From Pseudidiomarina sediminum DSM 21906 (lineage in GTDB: Bacteria; Pseudomonadota; Gammaproteobacteria; Enterobacterales; Alteromonadaceae): DNA of 64,000 bases. The position numbers and the translations under genes are program-made. The DNA is taken from assembly GCF_000423165.1 (NCBI RefSeq), contig NZ_AUHL01000006.1, positions 124,001-188,000 of the forward strand, read 5' to 3'. Below the pieces are notes generated by a model. That model was not told the origin of the DNA. It did not search any database and worked only from the letters and a program-made list of their open reading frames with translations. Positions 8,429 through 16,764 of the stretch are shown here, in pieces. Within the stretch, counting starts at the first letter, position 1. Every line of letters begins with the position of its first letter.

Positions 8429-8456
8429 ACATCGTCCTTGGTTATTGTTTTAGTTT

Positions 8457-9278
8457 TTAGTCAGATTTAGCCACAAACTCACGCACCCAGACATCGACAG
8501 TGACGGTCAGCTCGGTTAGCGCTTCCGCGCGGGCGCGGCCTTCGCTGCTGGCGCGGTAAAGGTGTGGCGTCATGGTCAGTAAATCACGAATGATGGCGTT
8601 CGAGGGCAAGTTTACGCTAAAGGTCACGCGTTCTGCGTTGGTCAGCTGCCAGGCGTCTTCCGCCACAGGCAGGGTGGCTTCTTTGTGTTTAATCTCGGGG
8701 TAAATCACTTGCTTAAGTTCCAACAAATGACTTGGCGCTGGGTCAACCATAAGTAAGCGGCCACTTTCGCTCAGTACCCTTTTAAATTCATCTTCTACCG
8801 GAAAACCAAACACGCACAGCAGGGCATCAATACTGCCTGATGCCACGGGTATTGTAGTGTTCGACGCAACCAGCCAAGTGGCCCGCTTGTCTTGTCGTGC
8901 GGCAGCAAGCACTGCCCACTTGGAGATATCTAGCGCTACCGCTTGCAGACGCTCCGGTGCTGCATCAAGCAAGTGACGTAAGTAATATCCCTCGCCACAG
9001 CCCGCATCGAGCAAGGTGCGCGGGTCTGCGCGCAACGCAGCTTTGGCAATAATCTCTGCCAGCGGCTGGTAAAAGCCTTGCGCTAAGAAGTCAGCACGCG
9101 CTTGCACCATGGCCTTGCTGTCACCGGGATCTTTCGAGCGTTTGTTCTGCACCGGCAACAGGTTCACGTAACCCTGCTTGGCCGTGTCAAAGCAATGCCC
9201 TTGCTCACATCGGTAGGTGCGTTGCTCAAGTGTTAGCGGCGTCGCGCACAGCGGGCAGCAAAGTTGGGTGAAGGTCAT
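8457..9278 (-). CDS. rlmA: 23S rRNA (guanine-N1)-methyltransferase
   Basis: A 273-residue protein closely matching RlmA, which methylates N1 of G745 in 23S rRNA helix 35. The N-terminal zinc finger ligands Cys8, Cys11, Cys24 and His28 are present (CPLC, then CEQGHCFD). They are followed by the diagnostic KQGYVNLLPVQNKRSKDPGD and by the SAM-binding motif LLDAGCGEGYYL near residue 90. Length equals that of the E. coli enzyme. The gene lies between the S41 peptidase gene and a small membrane-protein gene and shows no obvious special regulation. Confidence 0.95.
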   Translation of the reverse strand: MTFTQLCCPLCATPLTLEQRTYRCEQGHCFDTAKQGYVNLLPVQNKRSKDPGDSKAMVQARADFLAQGFYQPLAEIIAKAALRADPRTLLDAGCGEGYYLRHLLDAAPERLQAVALDISKWAVLAAARQDKRATWLVASNTTIPVASGSIDALLCVFGFPVEDEFKRVLSESGRLLMVDPAPSHLLELKQVIYPEIKHKEATLPVAEDAWQLTNAERVTFSVNLPSNAIIRDLLTMTPHLYRASSEGRARAEALTELTVTVDVWVREFVAKSD

Positions 9279-9342
9279 GACTGTCTCAAATAACTAAAAG
9301 TTGCCTGCGTGATTGTAAATAAACTAACAATGAAAATCAGAT

Positions 9343-9837
9343 TTAACTGGATGTGAAAAATCGTCGCGGTTTTCTTTGTTGATTTTGCCGTTCGAGAATG
9401 TAAGCGAGAGCAACGCAATCAATGACACCAGAAATTGCGGCAATGATGAAAAAATATTGCTCTTCAAGTTTGAAGGTGGCGGGTTCGTAGATAAGCCAAA
9501 GCACTAGGATAGAAATGAGAGTTCCAGTGAGAACGCGTATTAAACCAAGAGAAGTTTCGCCCGCTACAAATAGTACGTCATCTACTTTTTGCATCATTCC
9601 TTTGATGTTGTCGTTGGGAGTATAGAACCATCGATTAAGCACTGTTGAACTTAAAGCGAGCAAATTAAGAAAAGCTGCATAACCGAGGAACTCGATCTGT
9701 GGGATAAAGGATGCCACCATTTTTGTTAGAAGCTCGTCTTCAAATGCGTATAGAGCATAGAAAAGCGGTGGAAAAGTGATGATCAGAACAACCAGCAACT
9801 CTCTAAAAATGCTTGTGCGAGATAAAAGCGGACGCAT
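9343..9837 (-). CDS. Small integral membrane protein of unknown function
   Basis: A 164-residue protein with four probable membrane segments: LLVVLIITFPPLFYALYAF, FLGYAAFLNLLALSSTVLN, VLTGTLISILVLWLIY and FIIAAISGVIDCVALAYIL. It ends in a basic tail (RQNQQRKPRRFFTSS), so the C-terminus is probably cytoplasmic. No family is recognised. The start ATG follows AAAGGAACTTTAAGGC, which supports the assigned start. The local sequence is more AT-rich than its neighbours, so it could be a later acquisition. Confidence 0.7.
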   Translation of the reverse strand: MRPLLSRTSIFRELLVVLIITFPPLFYALYAFEDELLTKMVASFIPQIEFLGYAAFLNLLALSSTVLNRWFYTPNDNIKGMMQKVDDVLFVAGETSLGLIRVLTGTLISILVLWLIYEPATFKLEEQYFFIIAAISGVIDCVALAYILERQNQQRKPRRFFTSS

Positions 9838-9891
9838 GCCTTAAAGTTCCTTTTTCGTTAATCATCTTAACTTACGGACACGGCGCGAGGG

Positions 9892-10098
9892 TCAGTCGCG
9901 CAGGTACTCCAAAATGTCGCCGGGTTGGCAGTTGAGTTCGCGGCAGATGGCTTCGAGGGTGCTGAAGCGAATGGCTTTCACTTTGCCGGTTTTCAGTAGC
10001 GACAAGTTGGTCATCGACACGCCGACCCGCTCGGAGAGCTCGGTCAGCGAGAGTTTGTTGCGCGCCATTTCAACGTCAAGGTTGATGCGAATTGCCAT
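9892..10098 (-). CDS. Short Cro/C1-type transcriptional regulator (YozG-like)
   Basis: A 68-residue protein consisting of one helix-turn-helix (LSLTELSERVGVSMTNLSLL, then IRFSTLEAICRELNCQPGDI). This is the compact XRE subgroup that commonly accompanies DUF2975 membrane proteins. It lies 18 bases downstream of the DUF2975 gene on the same strand, with GGAGACTGGT before the ATG, so the two form an operon. Its likely role is to control that operon, but targets are unknown. Confidence 0.88.
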   Translation of the reverse strand: MAIRINLDVEMARNKLSLTELSERVGVSMTNLSLLKTGKVKAIRFSTLEAICRELNCQPGDILEYLRD

Positions 10099-10116
10099 AC
10101 CAGTCTCCTTGGCGGG

Positions 10117-10716
10117 TTACACCACTTCGACGGCGCTGTCGCCACGGAAAAAGTGGATGGCAAGCAGTAACATTAAGCCTGGGAACAGCACGATATTGAC
10201 CATGGCAAAGACGATACTGAGCTGGAACATAGCAGCGATCATGGCGCCAATAGTGAAGGTTTTGAGCACCACTGAAATTTCATCAAACTTCACCAACATG
10301 GCAATACTTAAGGCCAACAAGGCAAAGGTATAAAGACCAAGCAACACTACCAGCACAGCAATCATCATAAAGATAAAGCTATCGCCGCTGGGCAGGCTGA
10401 GGCCTAAGTATACGCTGATATCAATGAACAGGGTGCAGTGAAAGAGACCGACGAGAATCGCCATTACCAGCAGCATGTTGGCCGGGAAGCTGCCGTTGAT
10501 TTGATCGCGGAAGTAACGACGCAGACCAAGATAAACTGCAATTTCGAGCACGCCAATAATGGCGAAGAGTGCGTCCCAGCCATCGAGGGTCATGAACTCA
10601 TCGCGCATGGCCGTGACGGCATTATCAAGGCCCATGGTCAGTGGGGCCAGCCAGTAAATCGGGAAAAGTATCGCTAATACGATGGCCGCGAGGCCAAAGC
10701 CATAATTTGCTTTCAT
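10117..10716 (-). CDS. DUF2975-type integral membrane protein
   Basis: A 199-residue protein with about four to five membrane segments (FGLAAIVLAILFPIYWLAPL, LFAIIGVLEIAVYLGL, MLLVMAILVGLFHCTLFI, FIFMMIAVLVVLLGLYTFAL, FQLSIVFAMVNIVLFPGLML). The VKFDEISVVLKTFTIGAMIA stretch before the last helix is typical of DUF2975 proteins. These are paired with small XRE regulators in many bacteria; the biochemical role is unknown. The start at 10716 is chosen because AAGGACCTCTC precedes it. Longer in-frame reading upstream of 10716 is low-complexity and basic and is not credible. Confidence 0.85.
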   Translation of the reverse strand: MKANYGFGLAAIVLAILFPIYWLAPLTMGLDNAVTAMRDEFMTLDGWDALFAIIGVLEIAVYLGLRRYFRDQINGSFPANMLLVMAILVGLFHCTLFIDISVYLGLSLPSGDSFIFMMIAVLVVLLGLYTFALLALSIAMLVKFDEISVVLKTFTIGAMIAAMFQLSIVFAMVNIVLFPGLMLLLAIHFFRGDSAVEVV

Positions 10717-10968
10717 GAGAGGTCCTTGCTTGTGAATTGCTGACAAATTAACCGATGTGTTTTTATTAATCAATAAATATTTTATGTTTATCGTAAATAA
10801 AGTTGAGGCAAACGCAGCGAGCAACAGAGACTGCAAGCCCAATACCGGCCGGAGTTGTCTGTTATTCAACCGATCTAGCCTGAGCTCGGTCGCGGCTGCG
10901 TTGACATTGCTAGGCTGAGCAGATATTAAAAATGGATACTTATAAGAACAAAAAAGGGAGAACCATCC

Positions 10969-12834
10969 ATGTTTACTTACAAACGTCTCGCTGTGGCGAT
11001 GTCGTTGGCGCTGATGACCAGCGCTTGCTCTGAAGCGCCAGAGTCGGCGACGACGGTTACGGATACGCAAACGCCTGCGCCGCAGGTGGCAGCAACCGAA
11101 GCACAGCAAAGCGAGTCAGAAAAAGCCAATCAGTTATTTGAAGACATTTTCATGGAAAATGTCATGCGCAGCCCGATGTTCCAAGCCTATCTTGGTATTA
11201 AAGAAGATCAGGACAAATGGGACGACATGTCGGAACAGCGTCAGGCTGAGAATCTGGAACTGACCAAGCAGCACCTCGCGCAAGTGATGGCGATTGACGA
11301 AAGTAAACTGGATGCGCAGACCAAAACCAGCTGGTTGATGATGAAGCAGCAGTTGGAAGAAGACATTGCCGATTATCAATGGCGTCATTACAGCTACCCG
11401 GTGAATCAGATGTTTGGTTTGCACTCGAGTGTGGCGTCGCTGTTGATCAACCAACACACCGTCAAAGAAGTGGCTGACGCTGAGGCTTACATTGCGCGCC
11501 TAAATGGTTTGCCGCAGGTCATGGAGCAGTTGGCTGAGAATCTTAAGATCCGCGCCGAGAAAGGCATTATTGCGCCGCAGTTTGTTTACCCGTACGTGAT
11601 TGCTGACAGTAAGAACATTATTACCGGTGCGCCGTTCGATGACGGTGAGCCAAGCACTTTGTGGGCTGATTTCACCAAGAAAATCGACACCCTCGACATC
11701 GATGAAGCCCAATACAACGCCTTGCGTGATGCGGCGCAAACGGCCTTAGTTGAGGCGGTGCAGCCTGCTTATGAGCAGTTGATCAAAGATGTTGAAGGTA
11801 TTGCCGCACAGGCTGATACCAACGATGGCGCATGGAAATTCCCTGATGGTGAAGCCTTCTACAACAATGCCTTGCAGCGCACCACCACGACCGATTTAAC
11901 CGCCACTGAAATTCATGAAATTGGTCTGAGTGAAGTGGCGCGTATTCATGATGAAATGCGTGAAATCATGGCTAAAGTCGGCTTTGAGGGCACCTTGCAA
12001 GAATTCTTCGTGCACATGCGCAACAACGACGACTTCATTTATCCGGCCACTGACGAAGGGCGTCAGCGTTACATGGATGAAGCAACGGCGTTGATTGATA
12101 ACATGCGTGGTCGTCTCGACGAATTGTTTATTACCCAGCCCAAAGCCGACATGATTGTGAAGCGCGTTGAGGCTTTCCGCGAAAAATCCGCCGGTAAAGC
12201 CTTCTATTCAGCGCCTTCGTTGGACGGCACGCGTCCGGGCATTTACTACGCCAACCTCTATGACATGCCGTCAATGCCGACCTACCAGATGGAAGCTTTG
12301 GCCTACCATGAAGGTATTCCGGGCCACCACATGCAAATTGCGATTTCGCAAGAGCTTGAGGGTATTCCGAGTTTCCGTAAATTCGGTCGCTACACCGCCT
12401 ATACCGAAGGTTGGGGACTCTACAGCGAACTGGTACCGAAAGAGATTGGTTTGTATGAAGACCCGTATTCTGACTTCGGTCGCTTAGCGATGGAGCTGTG
12501 GCGTGCGTGTCGCTTGGTCGTTGATACCGGCATCCATGCAATGAAATGGACCCGTGAAGAGGGCATTGATTACTACGTCAGTAACACCCCGAATGCCAAA
12601 GCCGATGCCGTGAAGATGGTCGAGCGTCATATCGTCATGCCAAGCCAAGCGACGGCGTACAAAATCGGCATGATCAAGATTGTTGAACTGCGCGAAAAAG
12701 CCAAAGCTGAACTTGGCGAGGCCTTTGATATTCGTGAGTTCCACGATGTGGTATTGGCCAACGGTCCACTGCCGTTGAATGTGCTTGAGCAGTTCGTTGA
12801 TGCTTATATTGAAAAGACGAAAGCCGCCAGTTAA
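10969..12834 (+). CDS. DUF885 family lipoprotein, predicted zinc metallopeptidase
   Basis: A 621-residue protein with a lipoprotein signal (basic start, hydrophobic core, lipobox LMTSAC with Cys about 20), so it is likely membrane-anchored in the periplasm. The DUF885 domain covers most of the length and includes the motif YHEGIPGHHMQIAIS near residue 443, with His-Glu and a following His that resemble a metal site, plus YTEGWGLYSELVPKEIG downstream with the third conserved Glu. The C-terminal PSQATAYKIGMIKIVELREK is also characteristic. The family is thought to be peptidases, but the substrate here is unknown. The ATG is preceded by AAAAAGGGAGAACCATCC. It is divergent from the DUF2975 operon. 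Confidence 0.9.
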   Translation: MFTYKRLAVAMSLALMTSACSEAPESATTVTDTQTPAPQVAATEAQQSESEKANQLFEDIFMENVMRSPMFQAYLGIKEDQDKWDDMSEQRQAENLELTKQHLAQVMAIDESKLDAQTKTSWLMMKQQLEEDIADYQWRHYSYPVNQMFGLHSSVASLLINQHTVKEVADAEAYIARLNGLPQVMEQLAENLKIRAEKGIIAPQFVYPYVIADSKNIITGAPFDDGEPSTLWADFTKKIDTLDIDEAQYNALRDAAQTALVEAVQPAYEQLIKDVEGIAAQADTNDGAWKFPDGEAFYNNALQRTTTTDLTATEIHEIGLSEVARIHDEMREIMAKVGFEGTLQEFFVHMRNNDDFIYPATDEGRQRYMDEATALIDNMRGRLDELFITQPKADMIVKRVEAFREKSAGKAFYSAPSLDGTRPGIYYANLYDMPSMPTYQMEALAYHEGIPGHHMQIAISQELEGIPSFRKFGRYTAYTEGWGLYSELVPKEIGLYEDPYSDFGRLAMELWRACRLVVDTGIHAMKWTREEGIDYYVSNTPNAKADAVKMVERHIVMPSQATAYKIGMIKIVELREKAKAELGEAFDIREFHDVVLANGPLPLNVLEQFVDAYIEKTKAAS

Positions 12835-12873
12835 GAAAGCCGGCTCAACAGCGCTAACCTCCCGCTAGCGTTC

Positions 12874-12913
12874 GAGCGTCAGTATCCTCCCCCGGTGCTG
12901 ACGCTCTTTTTTT
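12874..12913. terminator. Intrinsic terminator
   Basis: Stem GAGCGTCAG (12874-12882) / CTGACGCTC (12898-12906) followed by seven T residues, just after the DUF885 gene. The T run overlaps the stop codon of the convergent membrane-protein gene. Confidence 0.9.
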
Positions 12914-14972
12914 AGTCCGTGCCTAACGCCACGCTTTGGTCGAGTTTGTGCAACATGTCGATGAGCGGTGCACTTTTCTCTTCAAAATACATCACTTCTG
13001 ACAGTTCGTTACCCAGCGGTGCGATAACGGGTTGCGTTCGCAACGTCCACTCAAGTCCGTACGCAAGACTTGGATGTGCGCTCTCCCCGACGGTCGCGAG
13101 GAAGCTTGCGGCGCCGGGATAATCGCGATCAAACTGCGGCTGTAGCACGGCAAAAGGTAGAATGATGACGGCCAGCAAGGTCGCAACTGGCGCCCAGCGA
13201 AACACACGCTGGCTCATCGGTGATGGCTGCCGGATCAGCAGCTGTAAGTAGCGTAACGGCAATTTAATCAGTGTTAAGCAGACCAACAATAAGCTCAATC
13301 CCATCGAAATCGGCGGCACAATGACGGCGCGTAAGCTTTGTTTGCCGCGTTCGGCAAAGTCACCACCGTCAGCGAACGCGCTTTGTTGTGCCGCCAATTC
13401 GCGCAACAGTTGTTGCGCCTGCTCCCGTACTTTGGGTTCGAGCACTTGCCGTTTAAATTCGGCGTCGCTCCATTCGGGATTGTAGTGAGTGAGCTTCTCG
13501 CCGCTCAGTTGCCGATTGACGTAGGCCAACACTTCCGGGTGTTGATGGAATTGTTGCCAGTTCAGACCCGGCGGCAATGCCACAGCTTTTTCATCAAGGC
13601 CATCCGACCAAGCTTGCATGGCGTCACGGGCGATTTTTTCCAGTACCGCTTGGTCAAAGCTGGCGCGGTCATGCAACGACCAGTTGGCGCTGAGGCGAAT
13701 GTCAGCTTGGCGTAGTTCAGCGCGCACCCGTTTCCCGGTTTCTGGGTAGTCTAAAAAGGCTTGCCGAGAGGCCAGTCCCAGTGGGTAGCCATAGTCATCG
13801 ATAAACTTTTGTTGAAACGCTGGCAGCTGCAGCAGGCGTAATTTATACAGCGCGGTATCGTTGGTGTATTTGTAACGCTTGTCTTTGAAGCCACCATCAC
13901 CGCCGGTGGCCGCGCTTAGTGCTTGGGCAGCCAGTGAAATACCGCCGGTAAGTACGCCCGCAATCAGAGAGTTAAAAACGTTTTCACCGGTTGAGACATC
14001 TTCTTCAATCAGCCAGTGTTCATGGGGAATATAGCCGTAGCCGAGCTGGGTGATCTGTTTCTTGTAGCGGCTTTCGGCACGCTCGCGGCAGCGCGCATTG
14101 ACCTTGCCGTCGTTCACGCAGCGGTCGTGATAGTAGTCGAGAAACTCATAGATGCGCGGACCTGCCTGCTCGGCCTGCTGACCCGCCAGTTCATCGGCTT
14201 TTTCCAGCATGGTTTGATAATCCTGCCACCCCTCATCAAGTTGCGCGGTCACTTTACCCCATTCACGTGCGGCAACATTGCTACTGTCGAGCAATGCCTG
14301 TTTGTAATCGTTGTAGGCCCGTTGATAGTGCTCGGTATAGGCGTCGCGCAATTTGCGCGAGAGTTGCTGATGCTGCGCCAACAGCTCGGGTACTTGCGCT
14401 TGCGTCTGATTCACCACATAGGCAGTGGCAAGCTCTTGGCGGGACTGCTTAATTTGTTCCAAGACGTTGTTGTTGGCGTACACCAAGCCACCAAATAACG
14501 ACAAGAAGGTTTGCGAGACCGGACTCTCGGGATTGTCGGAATCAAAGGGGAGTCCCTTGACGGCAACCGCTTGCGCCGCCAGCGCATCTTTGACCACCAG
14601 ACTTAAGAAAGCGGTTTGACGTTGTTCTGCAGACGAGGGTGCGATCAGATACTTATCAATGACATATTTTTGTCCGAAAAAGACCAACGGCCAAATCAGC
14701 AAAAACACCGCCAAACTCAGCAACAAGGTGCGGTCTTTGCTGCGTAGCGGAAAACCTTTGATGGCATCGAGGACTAATAAGGTCACGCCGATGCCAGAAA
14801 TGGCCCGCCCAAAAAGCTCTAAACGATGAATATCGGCGGCACTGGCACCCGCCGAGCCAACTGTCCGTACTAATTCAGCATTGAAAATGAGTTCTGGAAA
14901 TAAATACAGGGTGGCGAGGACGGTCATCAATACCGCCCACCAGTTGTCGCGGGACGCTTTAGTTGTGTTCAT
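12912..14972 (-). CDS. Large membrane protein of unknown function
   Basis: A 686-residue protein with N-terminal membrane segments (AVLMTVLATLYLFPELIF, GIGVTLLVLDAI, LLLSLAVFLLIWPLVFFGQK), a long hydrophilic, Gln- and Tyr-rich central region (about 110-530) with coiled-coil-like helices, and further hydrophobic segments near the C-terminus (PPISMGLSLLLVCLTLIKL, WAPVATLLAVIILPFAV). The large middle domain is probably periplasmic. No family is recognised. Its start overlaps the end of the upstream lipoprotein gene by 14 bases, so the pair is translationally coupled and probably functions together at the envelope. Confidence 0.8.
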   Translation of the reverse strand: MNTTKASRDNWWAVLMTVLATLYLFPELIFNAELVRTVGSAGASAADIHRLELFGRAISGIGVTLLVLDAIKGFPLRSKDRTLLLSLAVFLLIWPLVFFGQKYVIDKYLIAPSSAEQRQTAFLSLVVKDALAAQAVAVKGLPFDSDNPESPVSQTFLSLFGGLVYANNNVLEQIKQSRQELATAYVVNQTQAQVPELLAQHQQLSRKLRDAYTEHYQRAYNDYKQALLDSSNVAAREWGKVTAQLDEGWQDYQTMLEKADELAGQQAEQAGPRIYEFLDYYHDRCVNDGKVNARCRERAESRYKKQITQLGYGYIPHEHWLIEEDVSTGENVFNSLIAGVLTGGISLAAQALSAATGGDGGFKDKRYKYTNDTALYKLRLLQLPAFQQKFIDDYGYPLGLASRQAFLDYPETGKRVRAELRQADIRLSANWSLHDRASFDQAVLEKIARDAMQAWSDGLDEKAVALPPGLNWQQFHQHPEVLAYVNRQLSGEKLTHYNPEWSDAEFKRQVLEPKVREQAQQLLRELAAQQSAFADGGDFAERGKQSLRAVIVPPISMGLSLLLVCLTLIKLPLRYLQLLIRQPSPMSQRVFRWAPVATLLAVIILPFAVLQPQFDRDYPGAASFLATVGESAHPSLAYGLEWTLRTQPVIAPLGNELSEVMYFEEKSAPLIDMLHKLDQSVALGTD

Positions 14973-15801
14973 TGAGGTGAATTCTCACTGGCGCCGGTGC
15001 GCCATCCAATAGGGACGGACCCCGGTCAGTTTGTTTTGGGGTGAAGGCTGCACACATCTGGCCGCGCAAGGTTTCCCCTGAGGTCGCCGCAAAGGCACTC
15101 GTCGGGTTGCTAGTTAGCCATTGTAAGAAGTTTGCCGCGTCGGTAACTCGGCGCTCGATTTGGTTTGCGGCAAAGCTTTCATTCATGGGCGTGCGCAAAG
15201 GAACGCTGTAAAAGTCGGCAATACGATGCCCATAGGGCAGCGCGTCAATCACACCGTGATAGCCCACCCGATCGTCGGTGAATGTCTGTTTGAGCGGGAT
15301 GATGGCGTTGGCATCGGCCACCGACCACTCAATTGTCAGTTGTGGCCACTTATGACCGATGCGCTGGCGCAGTCGCTGCAACTGATAGGCGCTGCCGGTG
15401 CTGTTCAGCTCCAGTCGCAAACGCTTTGGCTGCACCGGCCACGCACTCTCGAGTAGATCGGTGAGATGCAACGGAATGTCGTCAAGCCACCACTGCTTCG
15501 CGGCAAAACTCAGGGGCAGGATCAGGCCATCAGCGTCAGTTGCACCCAGCGCTAAGGTGTTAGGTTCAGGGCGGGTAACACGGTCGTAATGTGGTGTATC
15601 GGCAAAACAACGTTGCGCTGCGGCTGTGTCCGTGACCAATTGCATGGGCAAAGAGACCCGTGCCGGTTCGCTAGGTTTGACGTTGTATTTGGGAGGAAGC
15701 TCCGACGGCGATGAAGTACTGTTGCAAGCGGCCAGCAAAAAAGCGCTGCAAATGACCGTGAAGAAGCAGCCCAGCGGGCGTTTGGCGGAAAATATGCGCA
15801 C
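14959..15801 (-). CDS. Lipoprotein of unknown function
   Basis: A 280-residue protein with a lipoprotein signal ending in the lipobox LLAAC (Cys about 26). The mature part has no recognised domain; it contains a Pro-rich start, a stretch WSLP-like in strand-turn character and LTHLL-type helices, but nothing diagnostic. It starts with GTG at 15801. It overlaps the large membrane-protein gene by 14 bases and is the first gene of that pair, so the two products may form one envelope complex. The following amino acid after the Cys is Asn, not Asp, which in enterobacterial rules favours sorting to the outer membrane. Confidence 0.75.
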   Translation of the reverse strand: MRIFSAKRPLGCFFTVICSAFLLAACNSTSSPSELPPKYNVKPSEPARVSLPMQLVTDTAAAQRCFADTPHYDRVTRPEPNTLALGATDADGLILPLSFAAKQWWLDDIPLHLTDLLESAWPVQPKRLRLELNSTGSAYQLQRLRQRIGHKWPQLTIEWSVADANAIIPLKQTFTDDRVGYHGVIDALPYGHRIADFYSVPLRTPMNESFAANQIERRVTDAANFLQWLTSNPTSAFAATSGETLRGQMCAAFTPKQTDRGPSLLDGAPAPVRIHLNEHN

Positions 15802-16016
15802 GTCGAGATTCCTTGAATTTGGGGGGCGGAATAGTGACGAAAAACCGCAAAAAATTCAATAAAAACCCCGTGAATTTTCCAGTTATGGCTGCTGATTTTT
15901 ACCTGCGTCTTTACTCGGTAATAACACTCCAGCCCTTGTGGTTGTTGGGTTAAGCCCCTATTGTCATTGGCAGTGACAACGAAATACGTCTGAGCACAAT
16001 ACTAAAGGAGTATATT

Positions 16017-16658
16017 ATGTTCGCATTATCTCGTATCGCCGCCACCGTGACTGCTGGCGCATTGATGACCGCCCCAGCGTTGGCGAATGAAAACAATGAA
16101 CCAAACTTTGACTACGTCGGCGGTAGCTATGTCAAAGTTGATGTTTTGGACGAATCGATCGATGGCTTTGCAGTCGACTTTGAAAAGTCGCTCACCGAGT
16201 CATTCTTCTTTGGTGCTGAATACACCGATGCGTCAGACAACGTCGACTTTAATGTCGGTGACGTTGAAGCCGCAGGCGTTGATTTGTCAGCGGATTTGCT
16301 GCACGTGAACGCCGGTTATAAGTTCTTCAACAATGGCCGTACCGTCGTCTACGGTAGCGCCGGTTACAGCCGCGCAGAAGCGACCAGCGATATTTCGTTT
16401 GTCGATGGCGAACTTACGGACTCTTACTCAGAAAGCGAGTCAGGTTGGAACGCCCAAGTGGGTGTACGTTCGCGCTTGACCACCAACTTCGAAGTTGATG
16501 CGAACGTGCGTCACATCGATATCGCTGATGACAGCGACCAAGCCTACAGCGCAACCGGTCGTTACTTCTTAGGTGACAACTTCAGTGTGTTTGCCAAGTA
16601 CACGCACATTGACAGCGATCTGAGCTACGCAGGTGTAGGCGCAAGCTTCCACTTCTAA
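16017..16658 (+). CDS. Small outer-membrane beta-barrel protein
   Basis: A 213-residue protein with a cleavable signal peptide (to about ALANENN) and an alternating hydrophobic/polar pattern typical of an eight-stranded barrel: FDYVGGSYVKVDV, FFFGAEYTDASD, LLHVNAGYKFF, TVVYGSAGYSRAE, WNAQVGVRSRL, SVFAKYTHID. It ends in YAGVGASFHF; a terminal Phe is the usual recognition signal for BamA-assisted insertion. It is very acidic, which fits a halotolerant or marine host. Such small OmpA/OmpW-like barrels have varied functions; the specific one is not identifiable. AAAGGAGTATATT precedes the ATG. Confidence 0.85.
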   Translation: MFALSRIAATVTAGALMTAPALANENNEPNFDYVGGSYVKVDVLDESIDGFAVDFEKSLTESFFFGAEYTDASDNVDFNVGDVEAAGVDLSADLLHVNAGYKFFNNGRTVVYGSAGYSRAEATSDISFVDGELTDSYSESESGWNAQVGVRSRLTTNFEVDANVRHIDIADDSDQAYSATGRYFLGDNFSVFAKYTHIDSDLSYAGVGASFHF

Positions 16659-16671
16659 GCTCGACAAGGTT

Positions 16672-16699
16672 AGGGGCAGTCGTCCTGGTGATTGCCCCT
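16672..16699 (+). terminator. Possible terminator hairpin
   Basis: Arms AGGGGCA and TGCCCCT with a 14-base loop lie just after the barrel gene stop. There is no T run after the stem, so it may be a weak or factor-assisted terminator. Confidence 0.4.
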
Positions 16700-16764
16700 C
16701 ACTCCTGCTCATACCTTATCTATGCTAGACTGCCTGCACGTGCTCGTGACAACTGATGTAGGCC

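Noticed and set aside
10717-11109. N-terminal extension of the DUF2975 protein
   Set aside because: It is Arg-rich, low-complexity sequence running through the divergent promoter and into the DUF885 gene; a good ribosome site marks the start at 10716.
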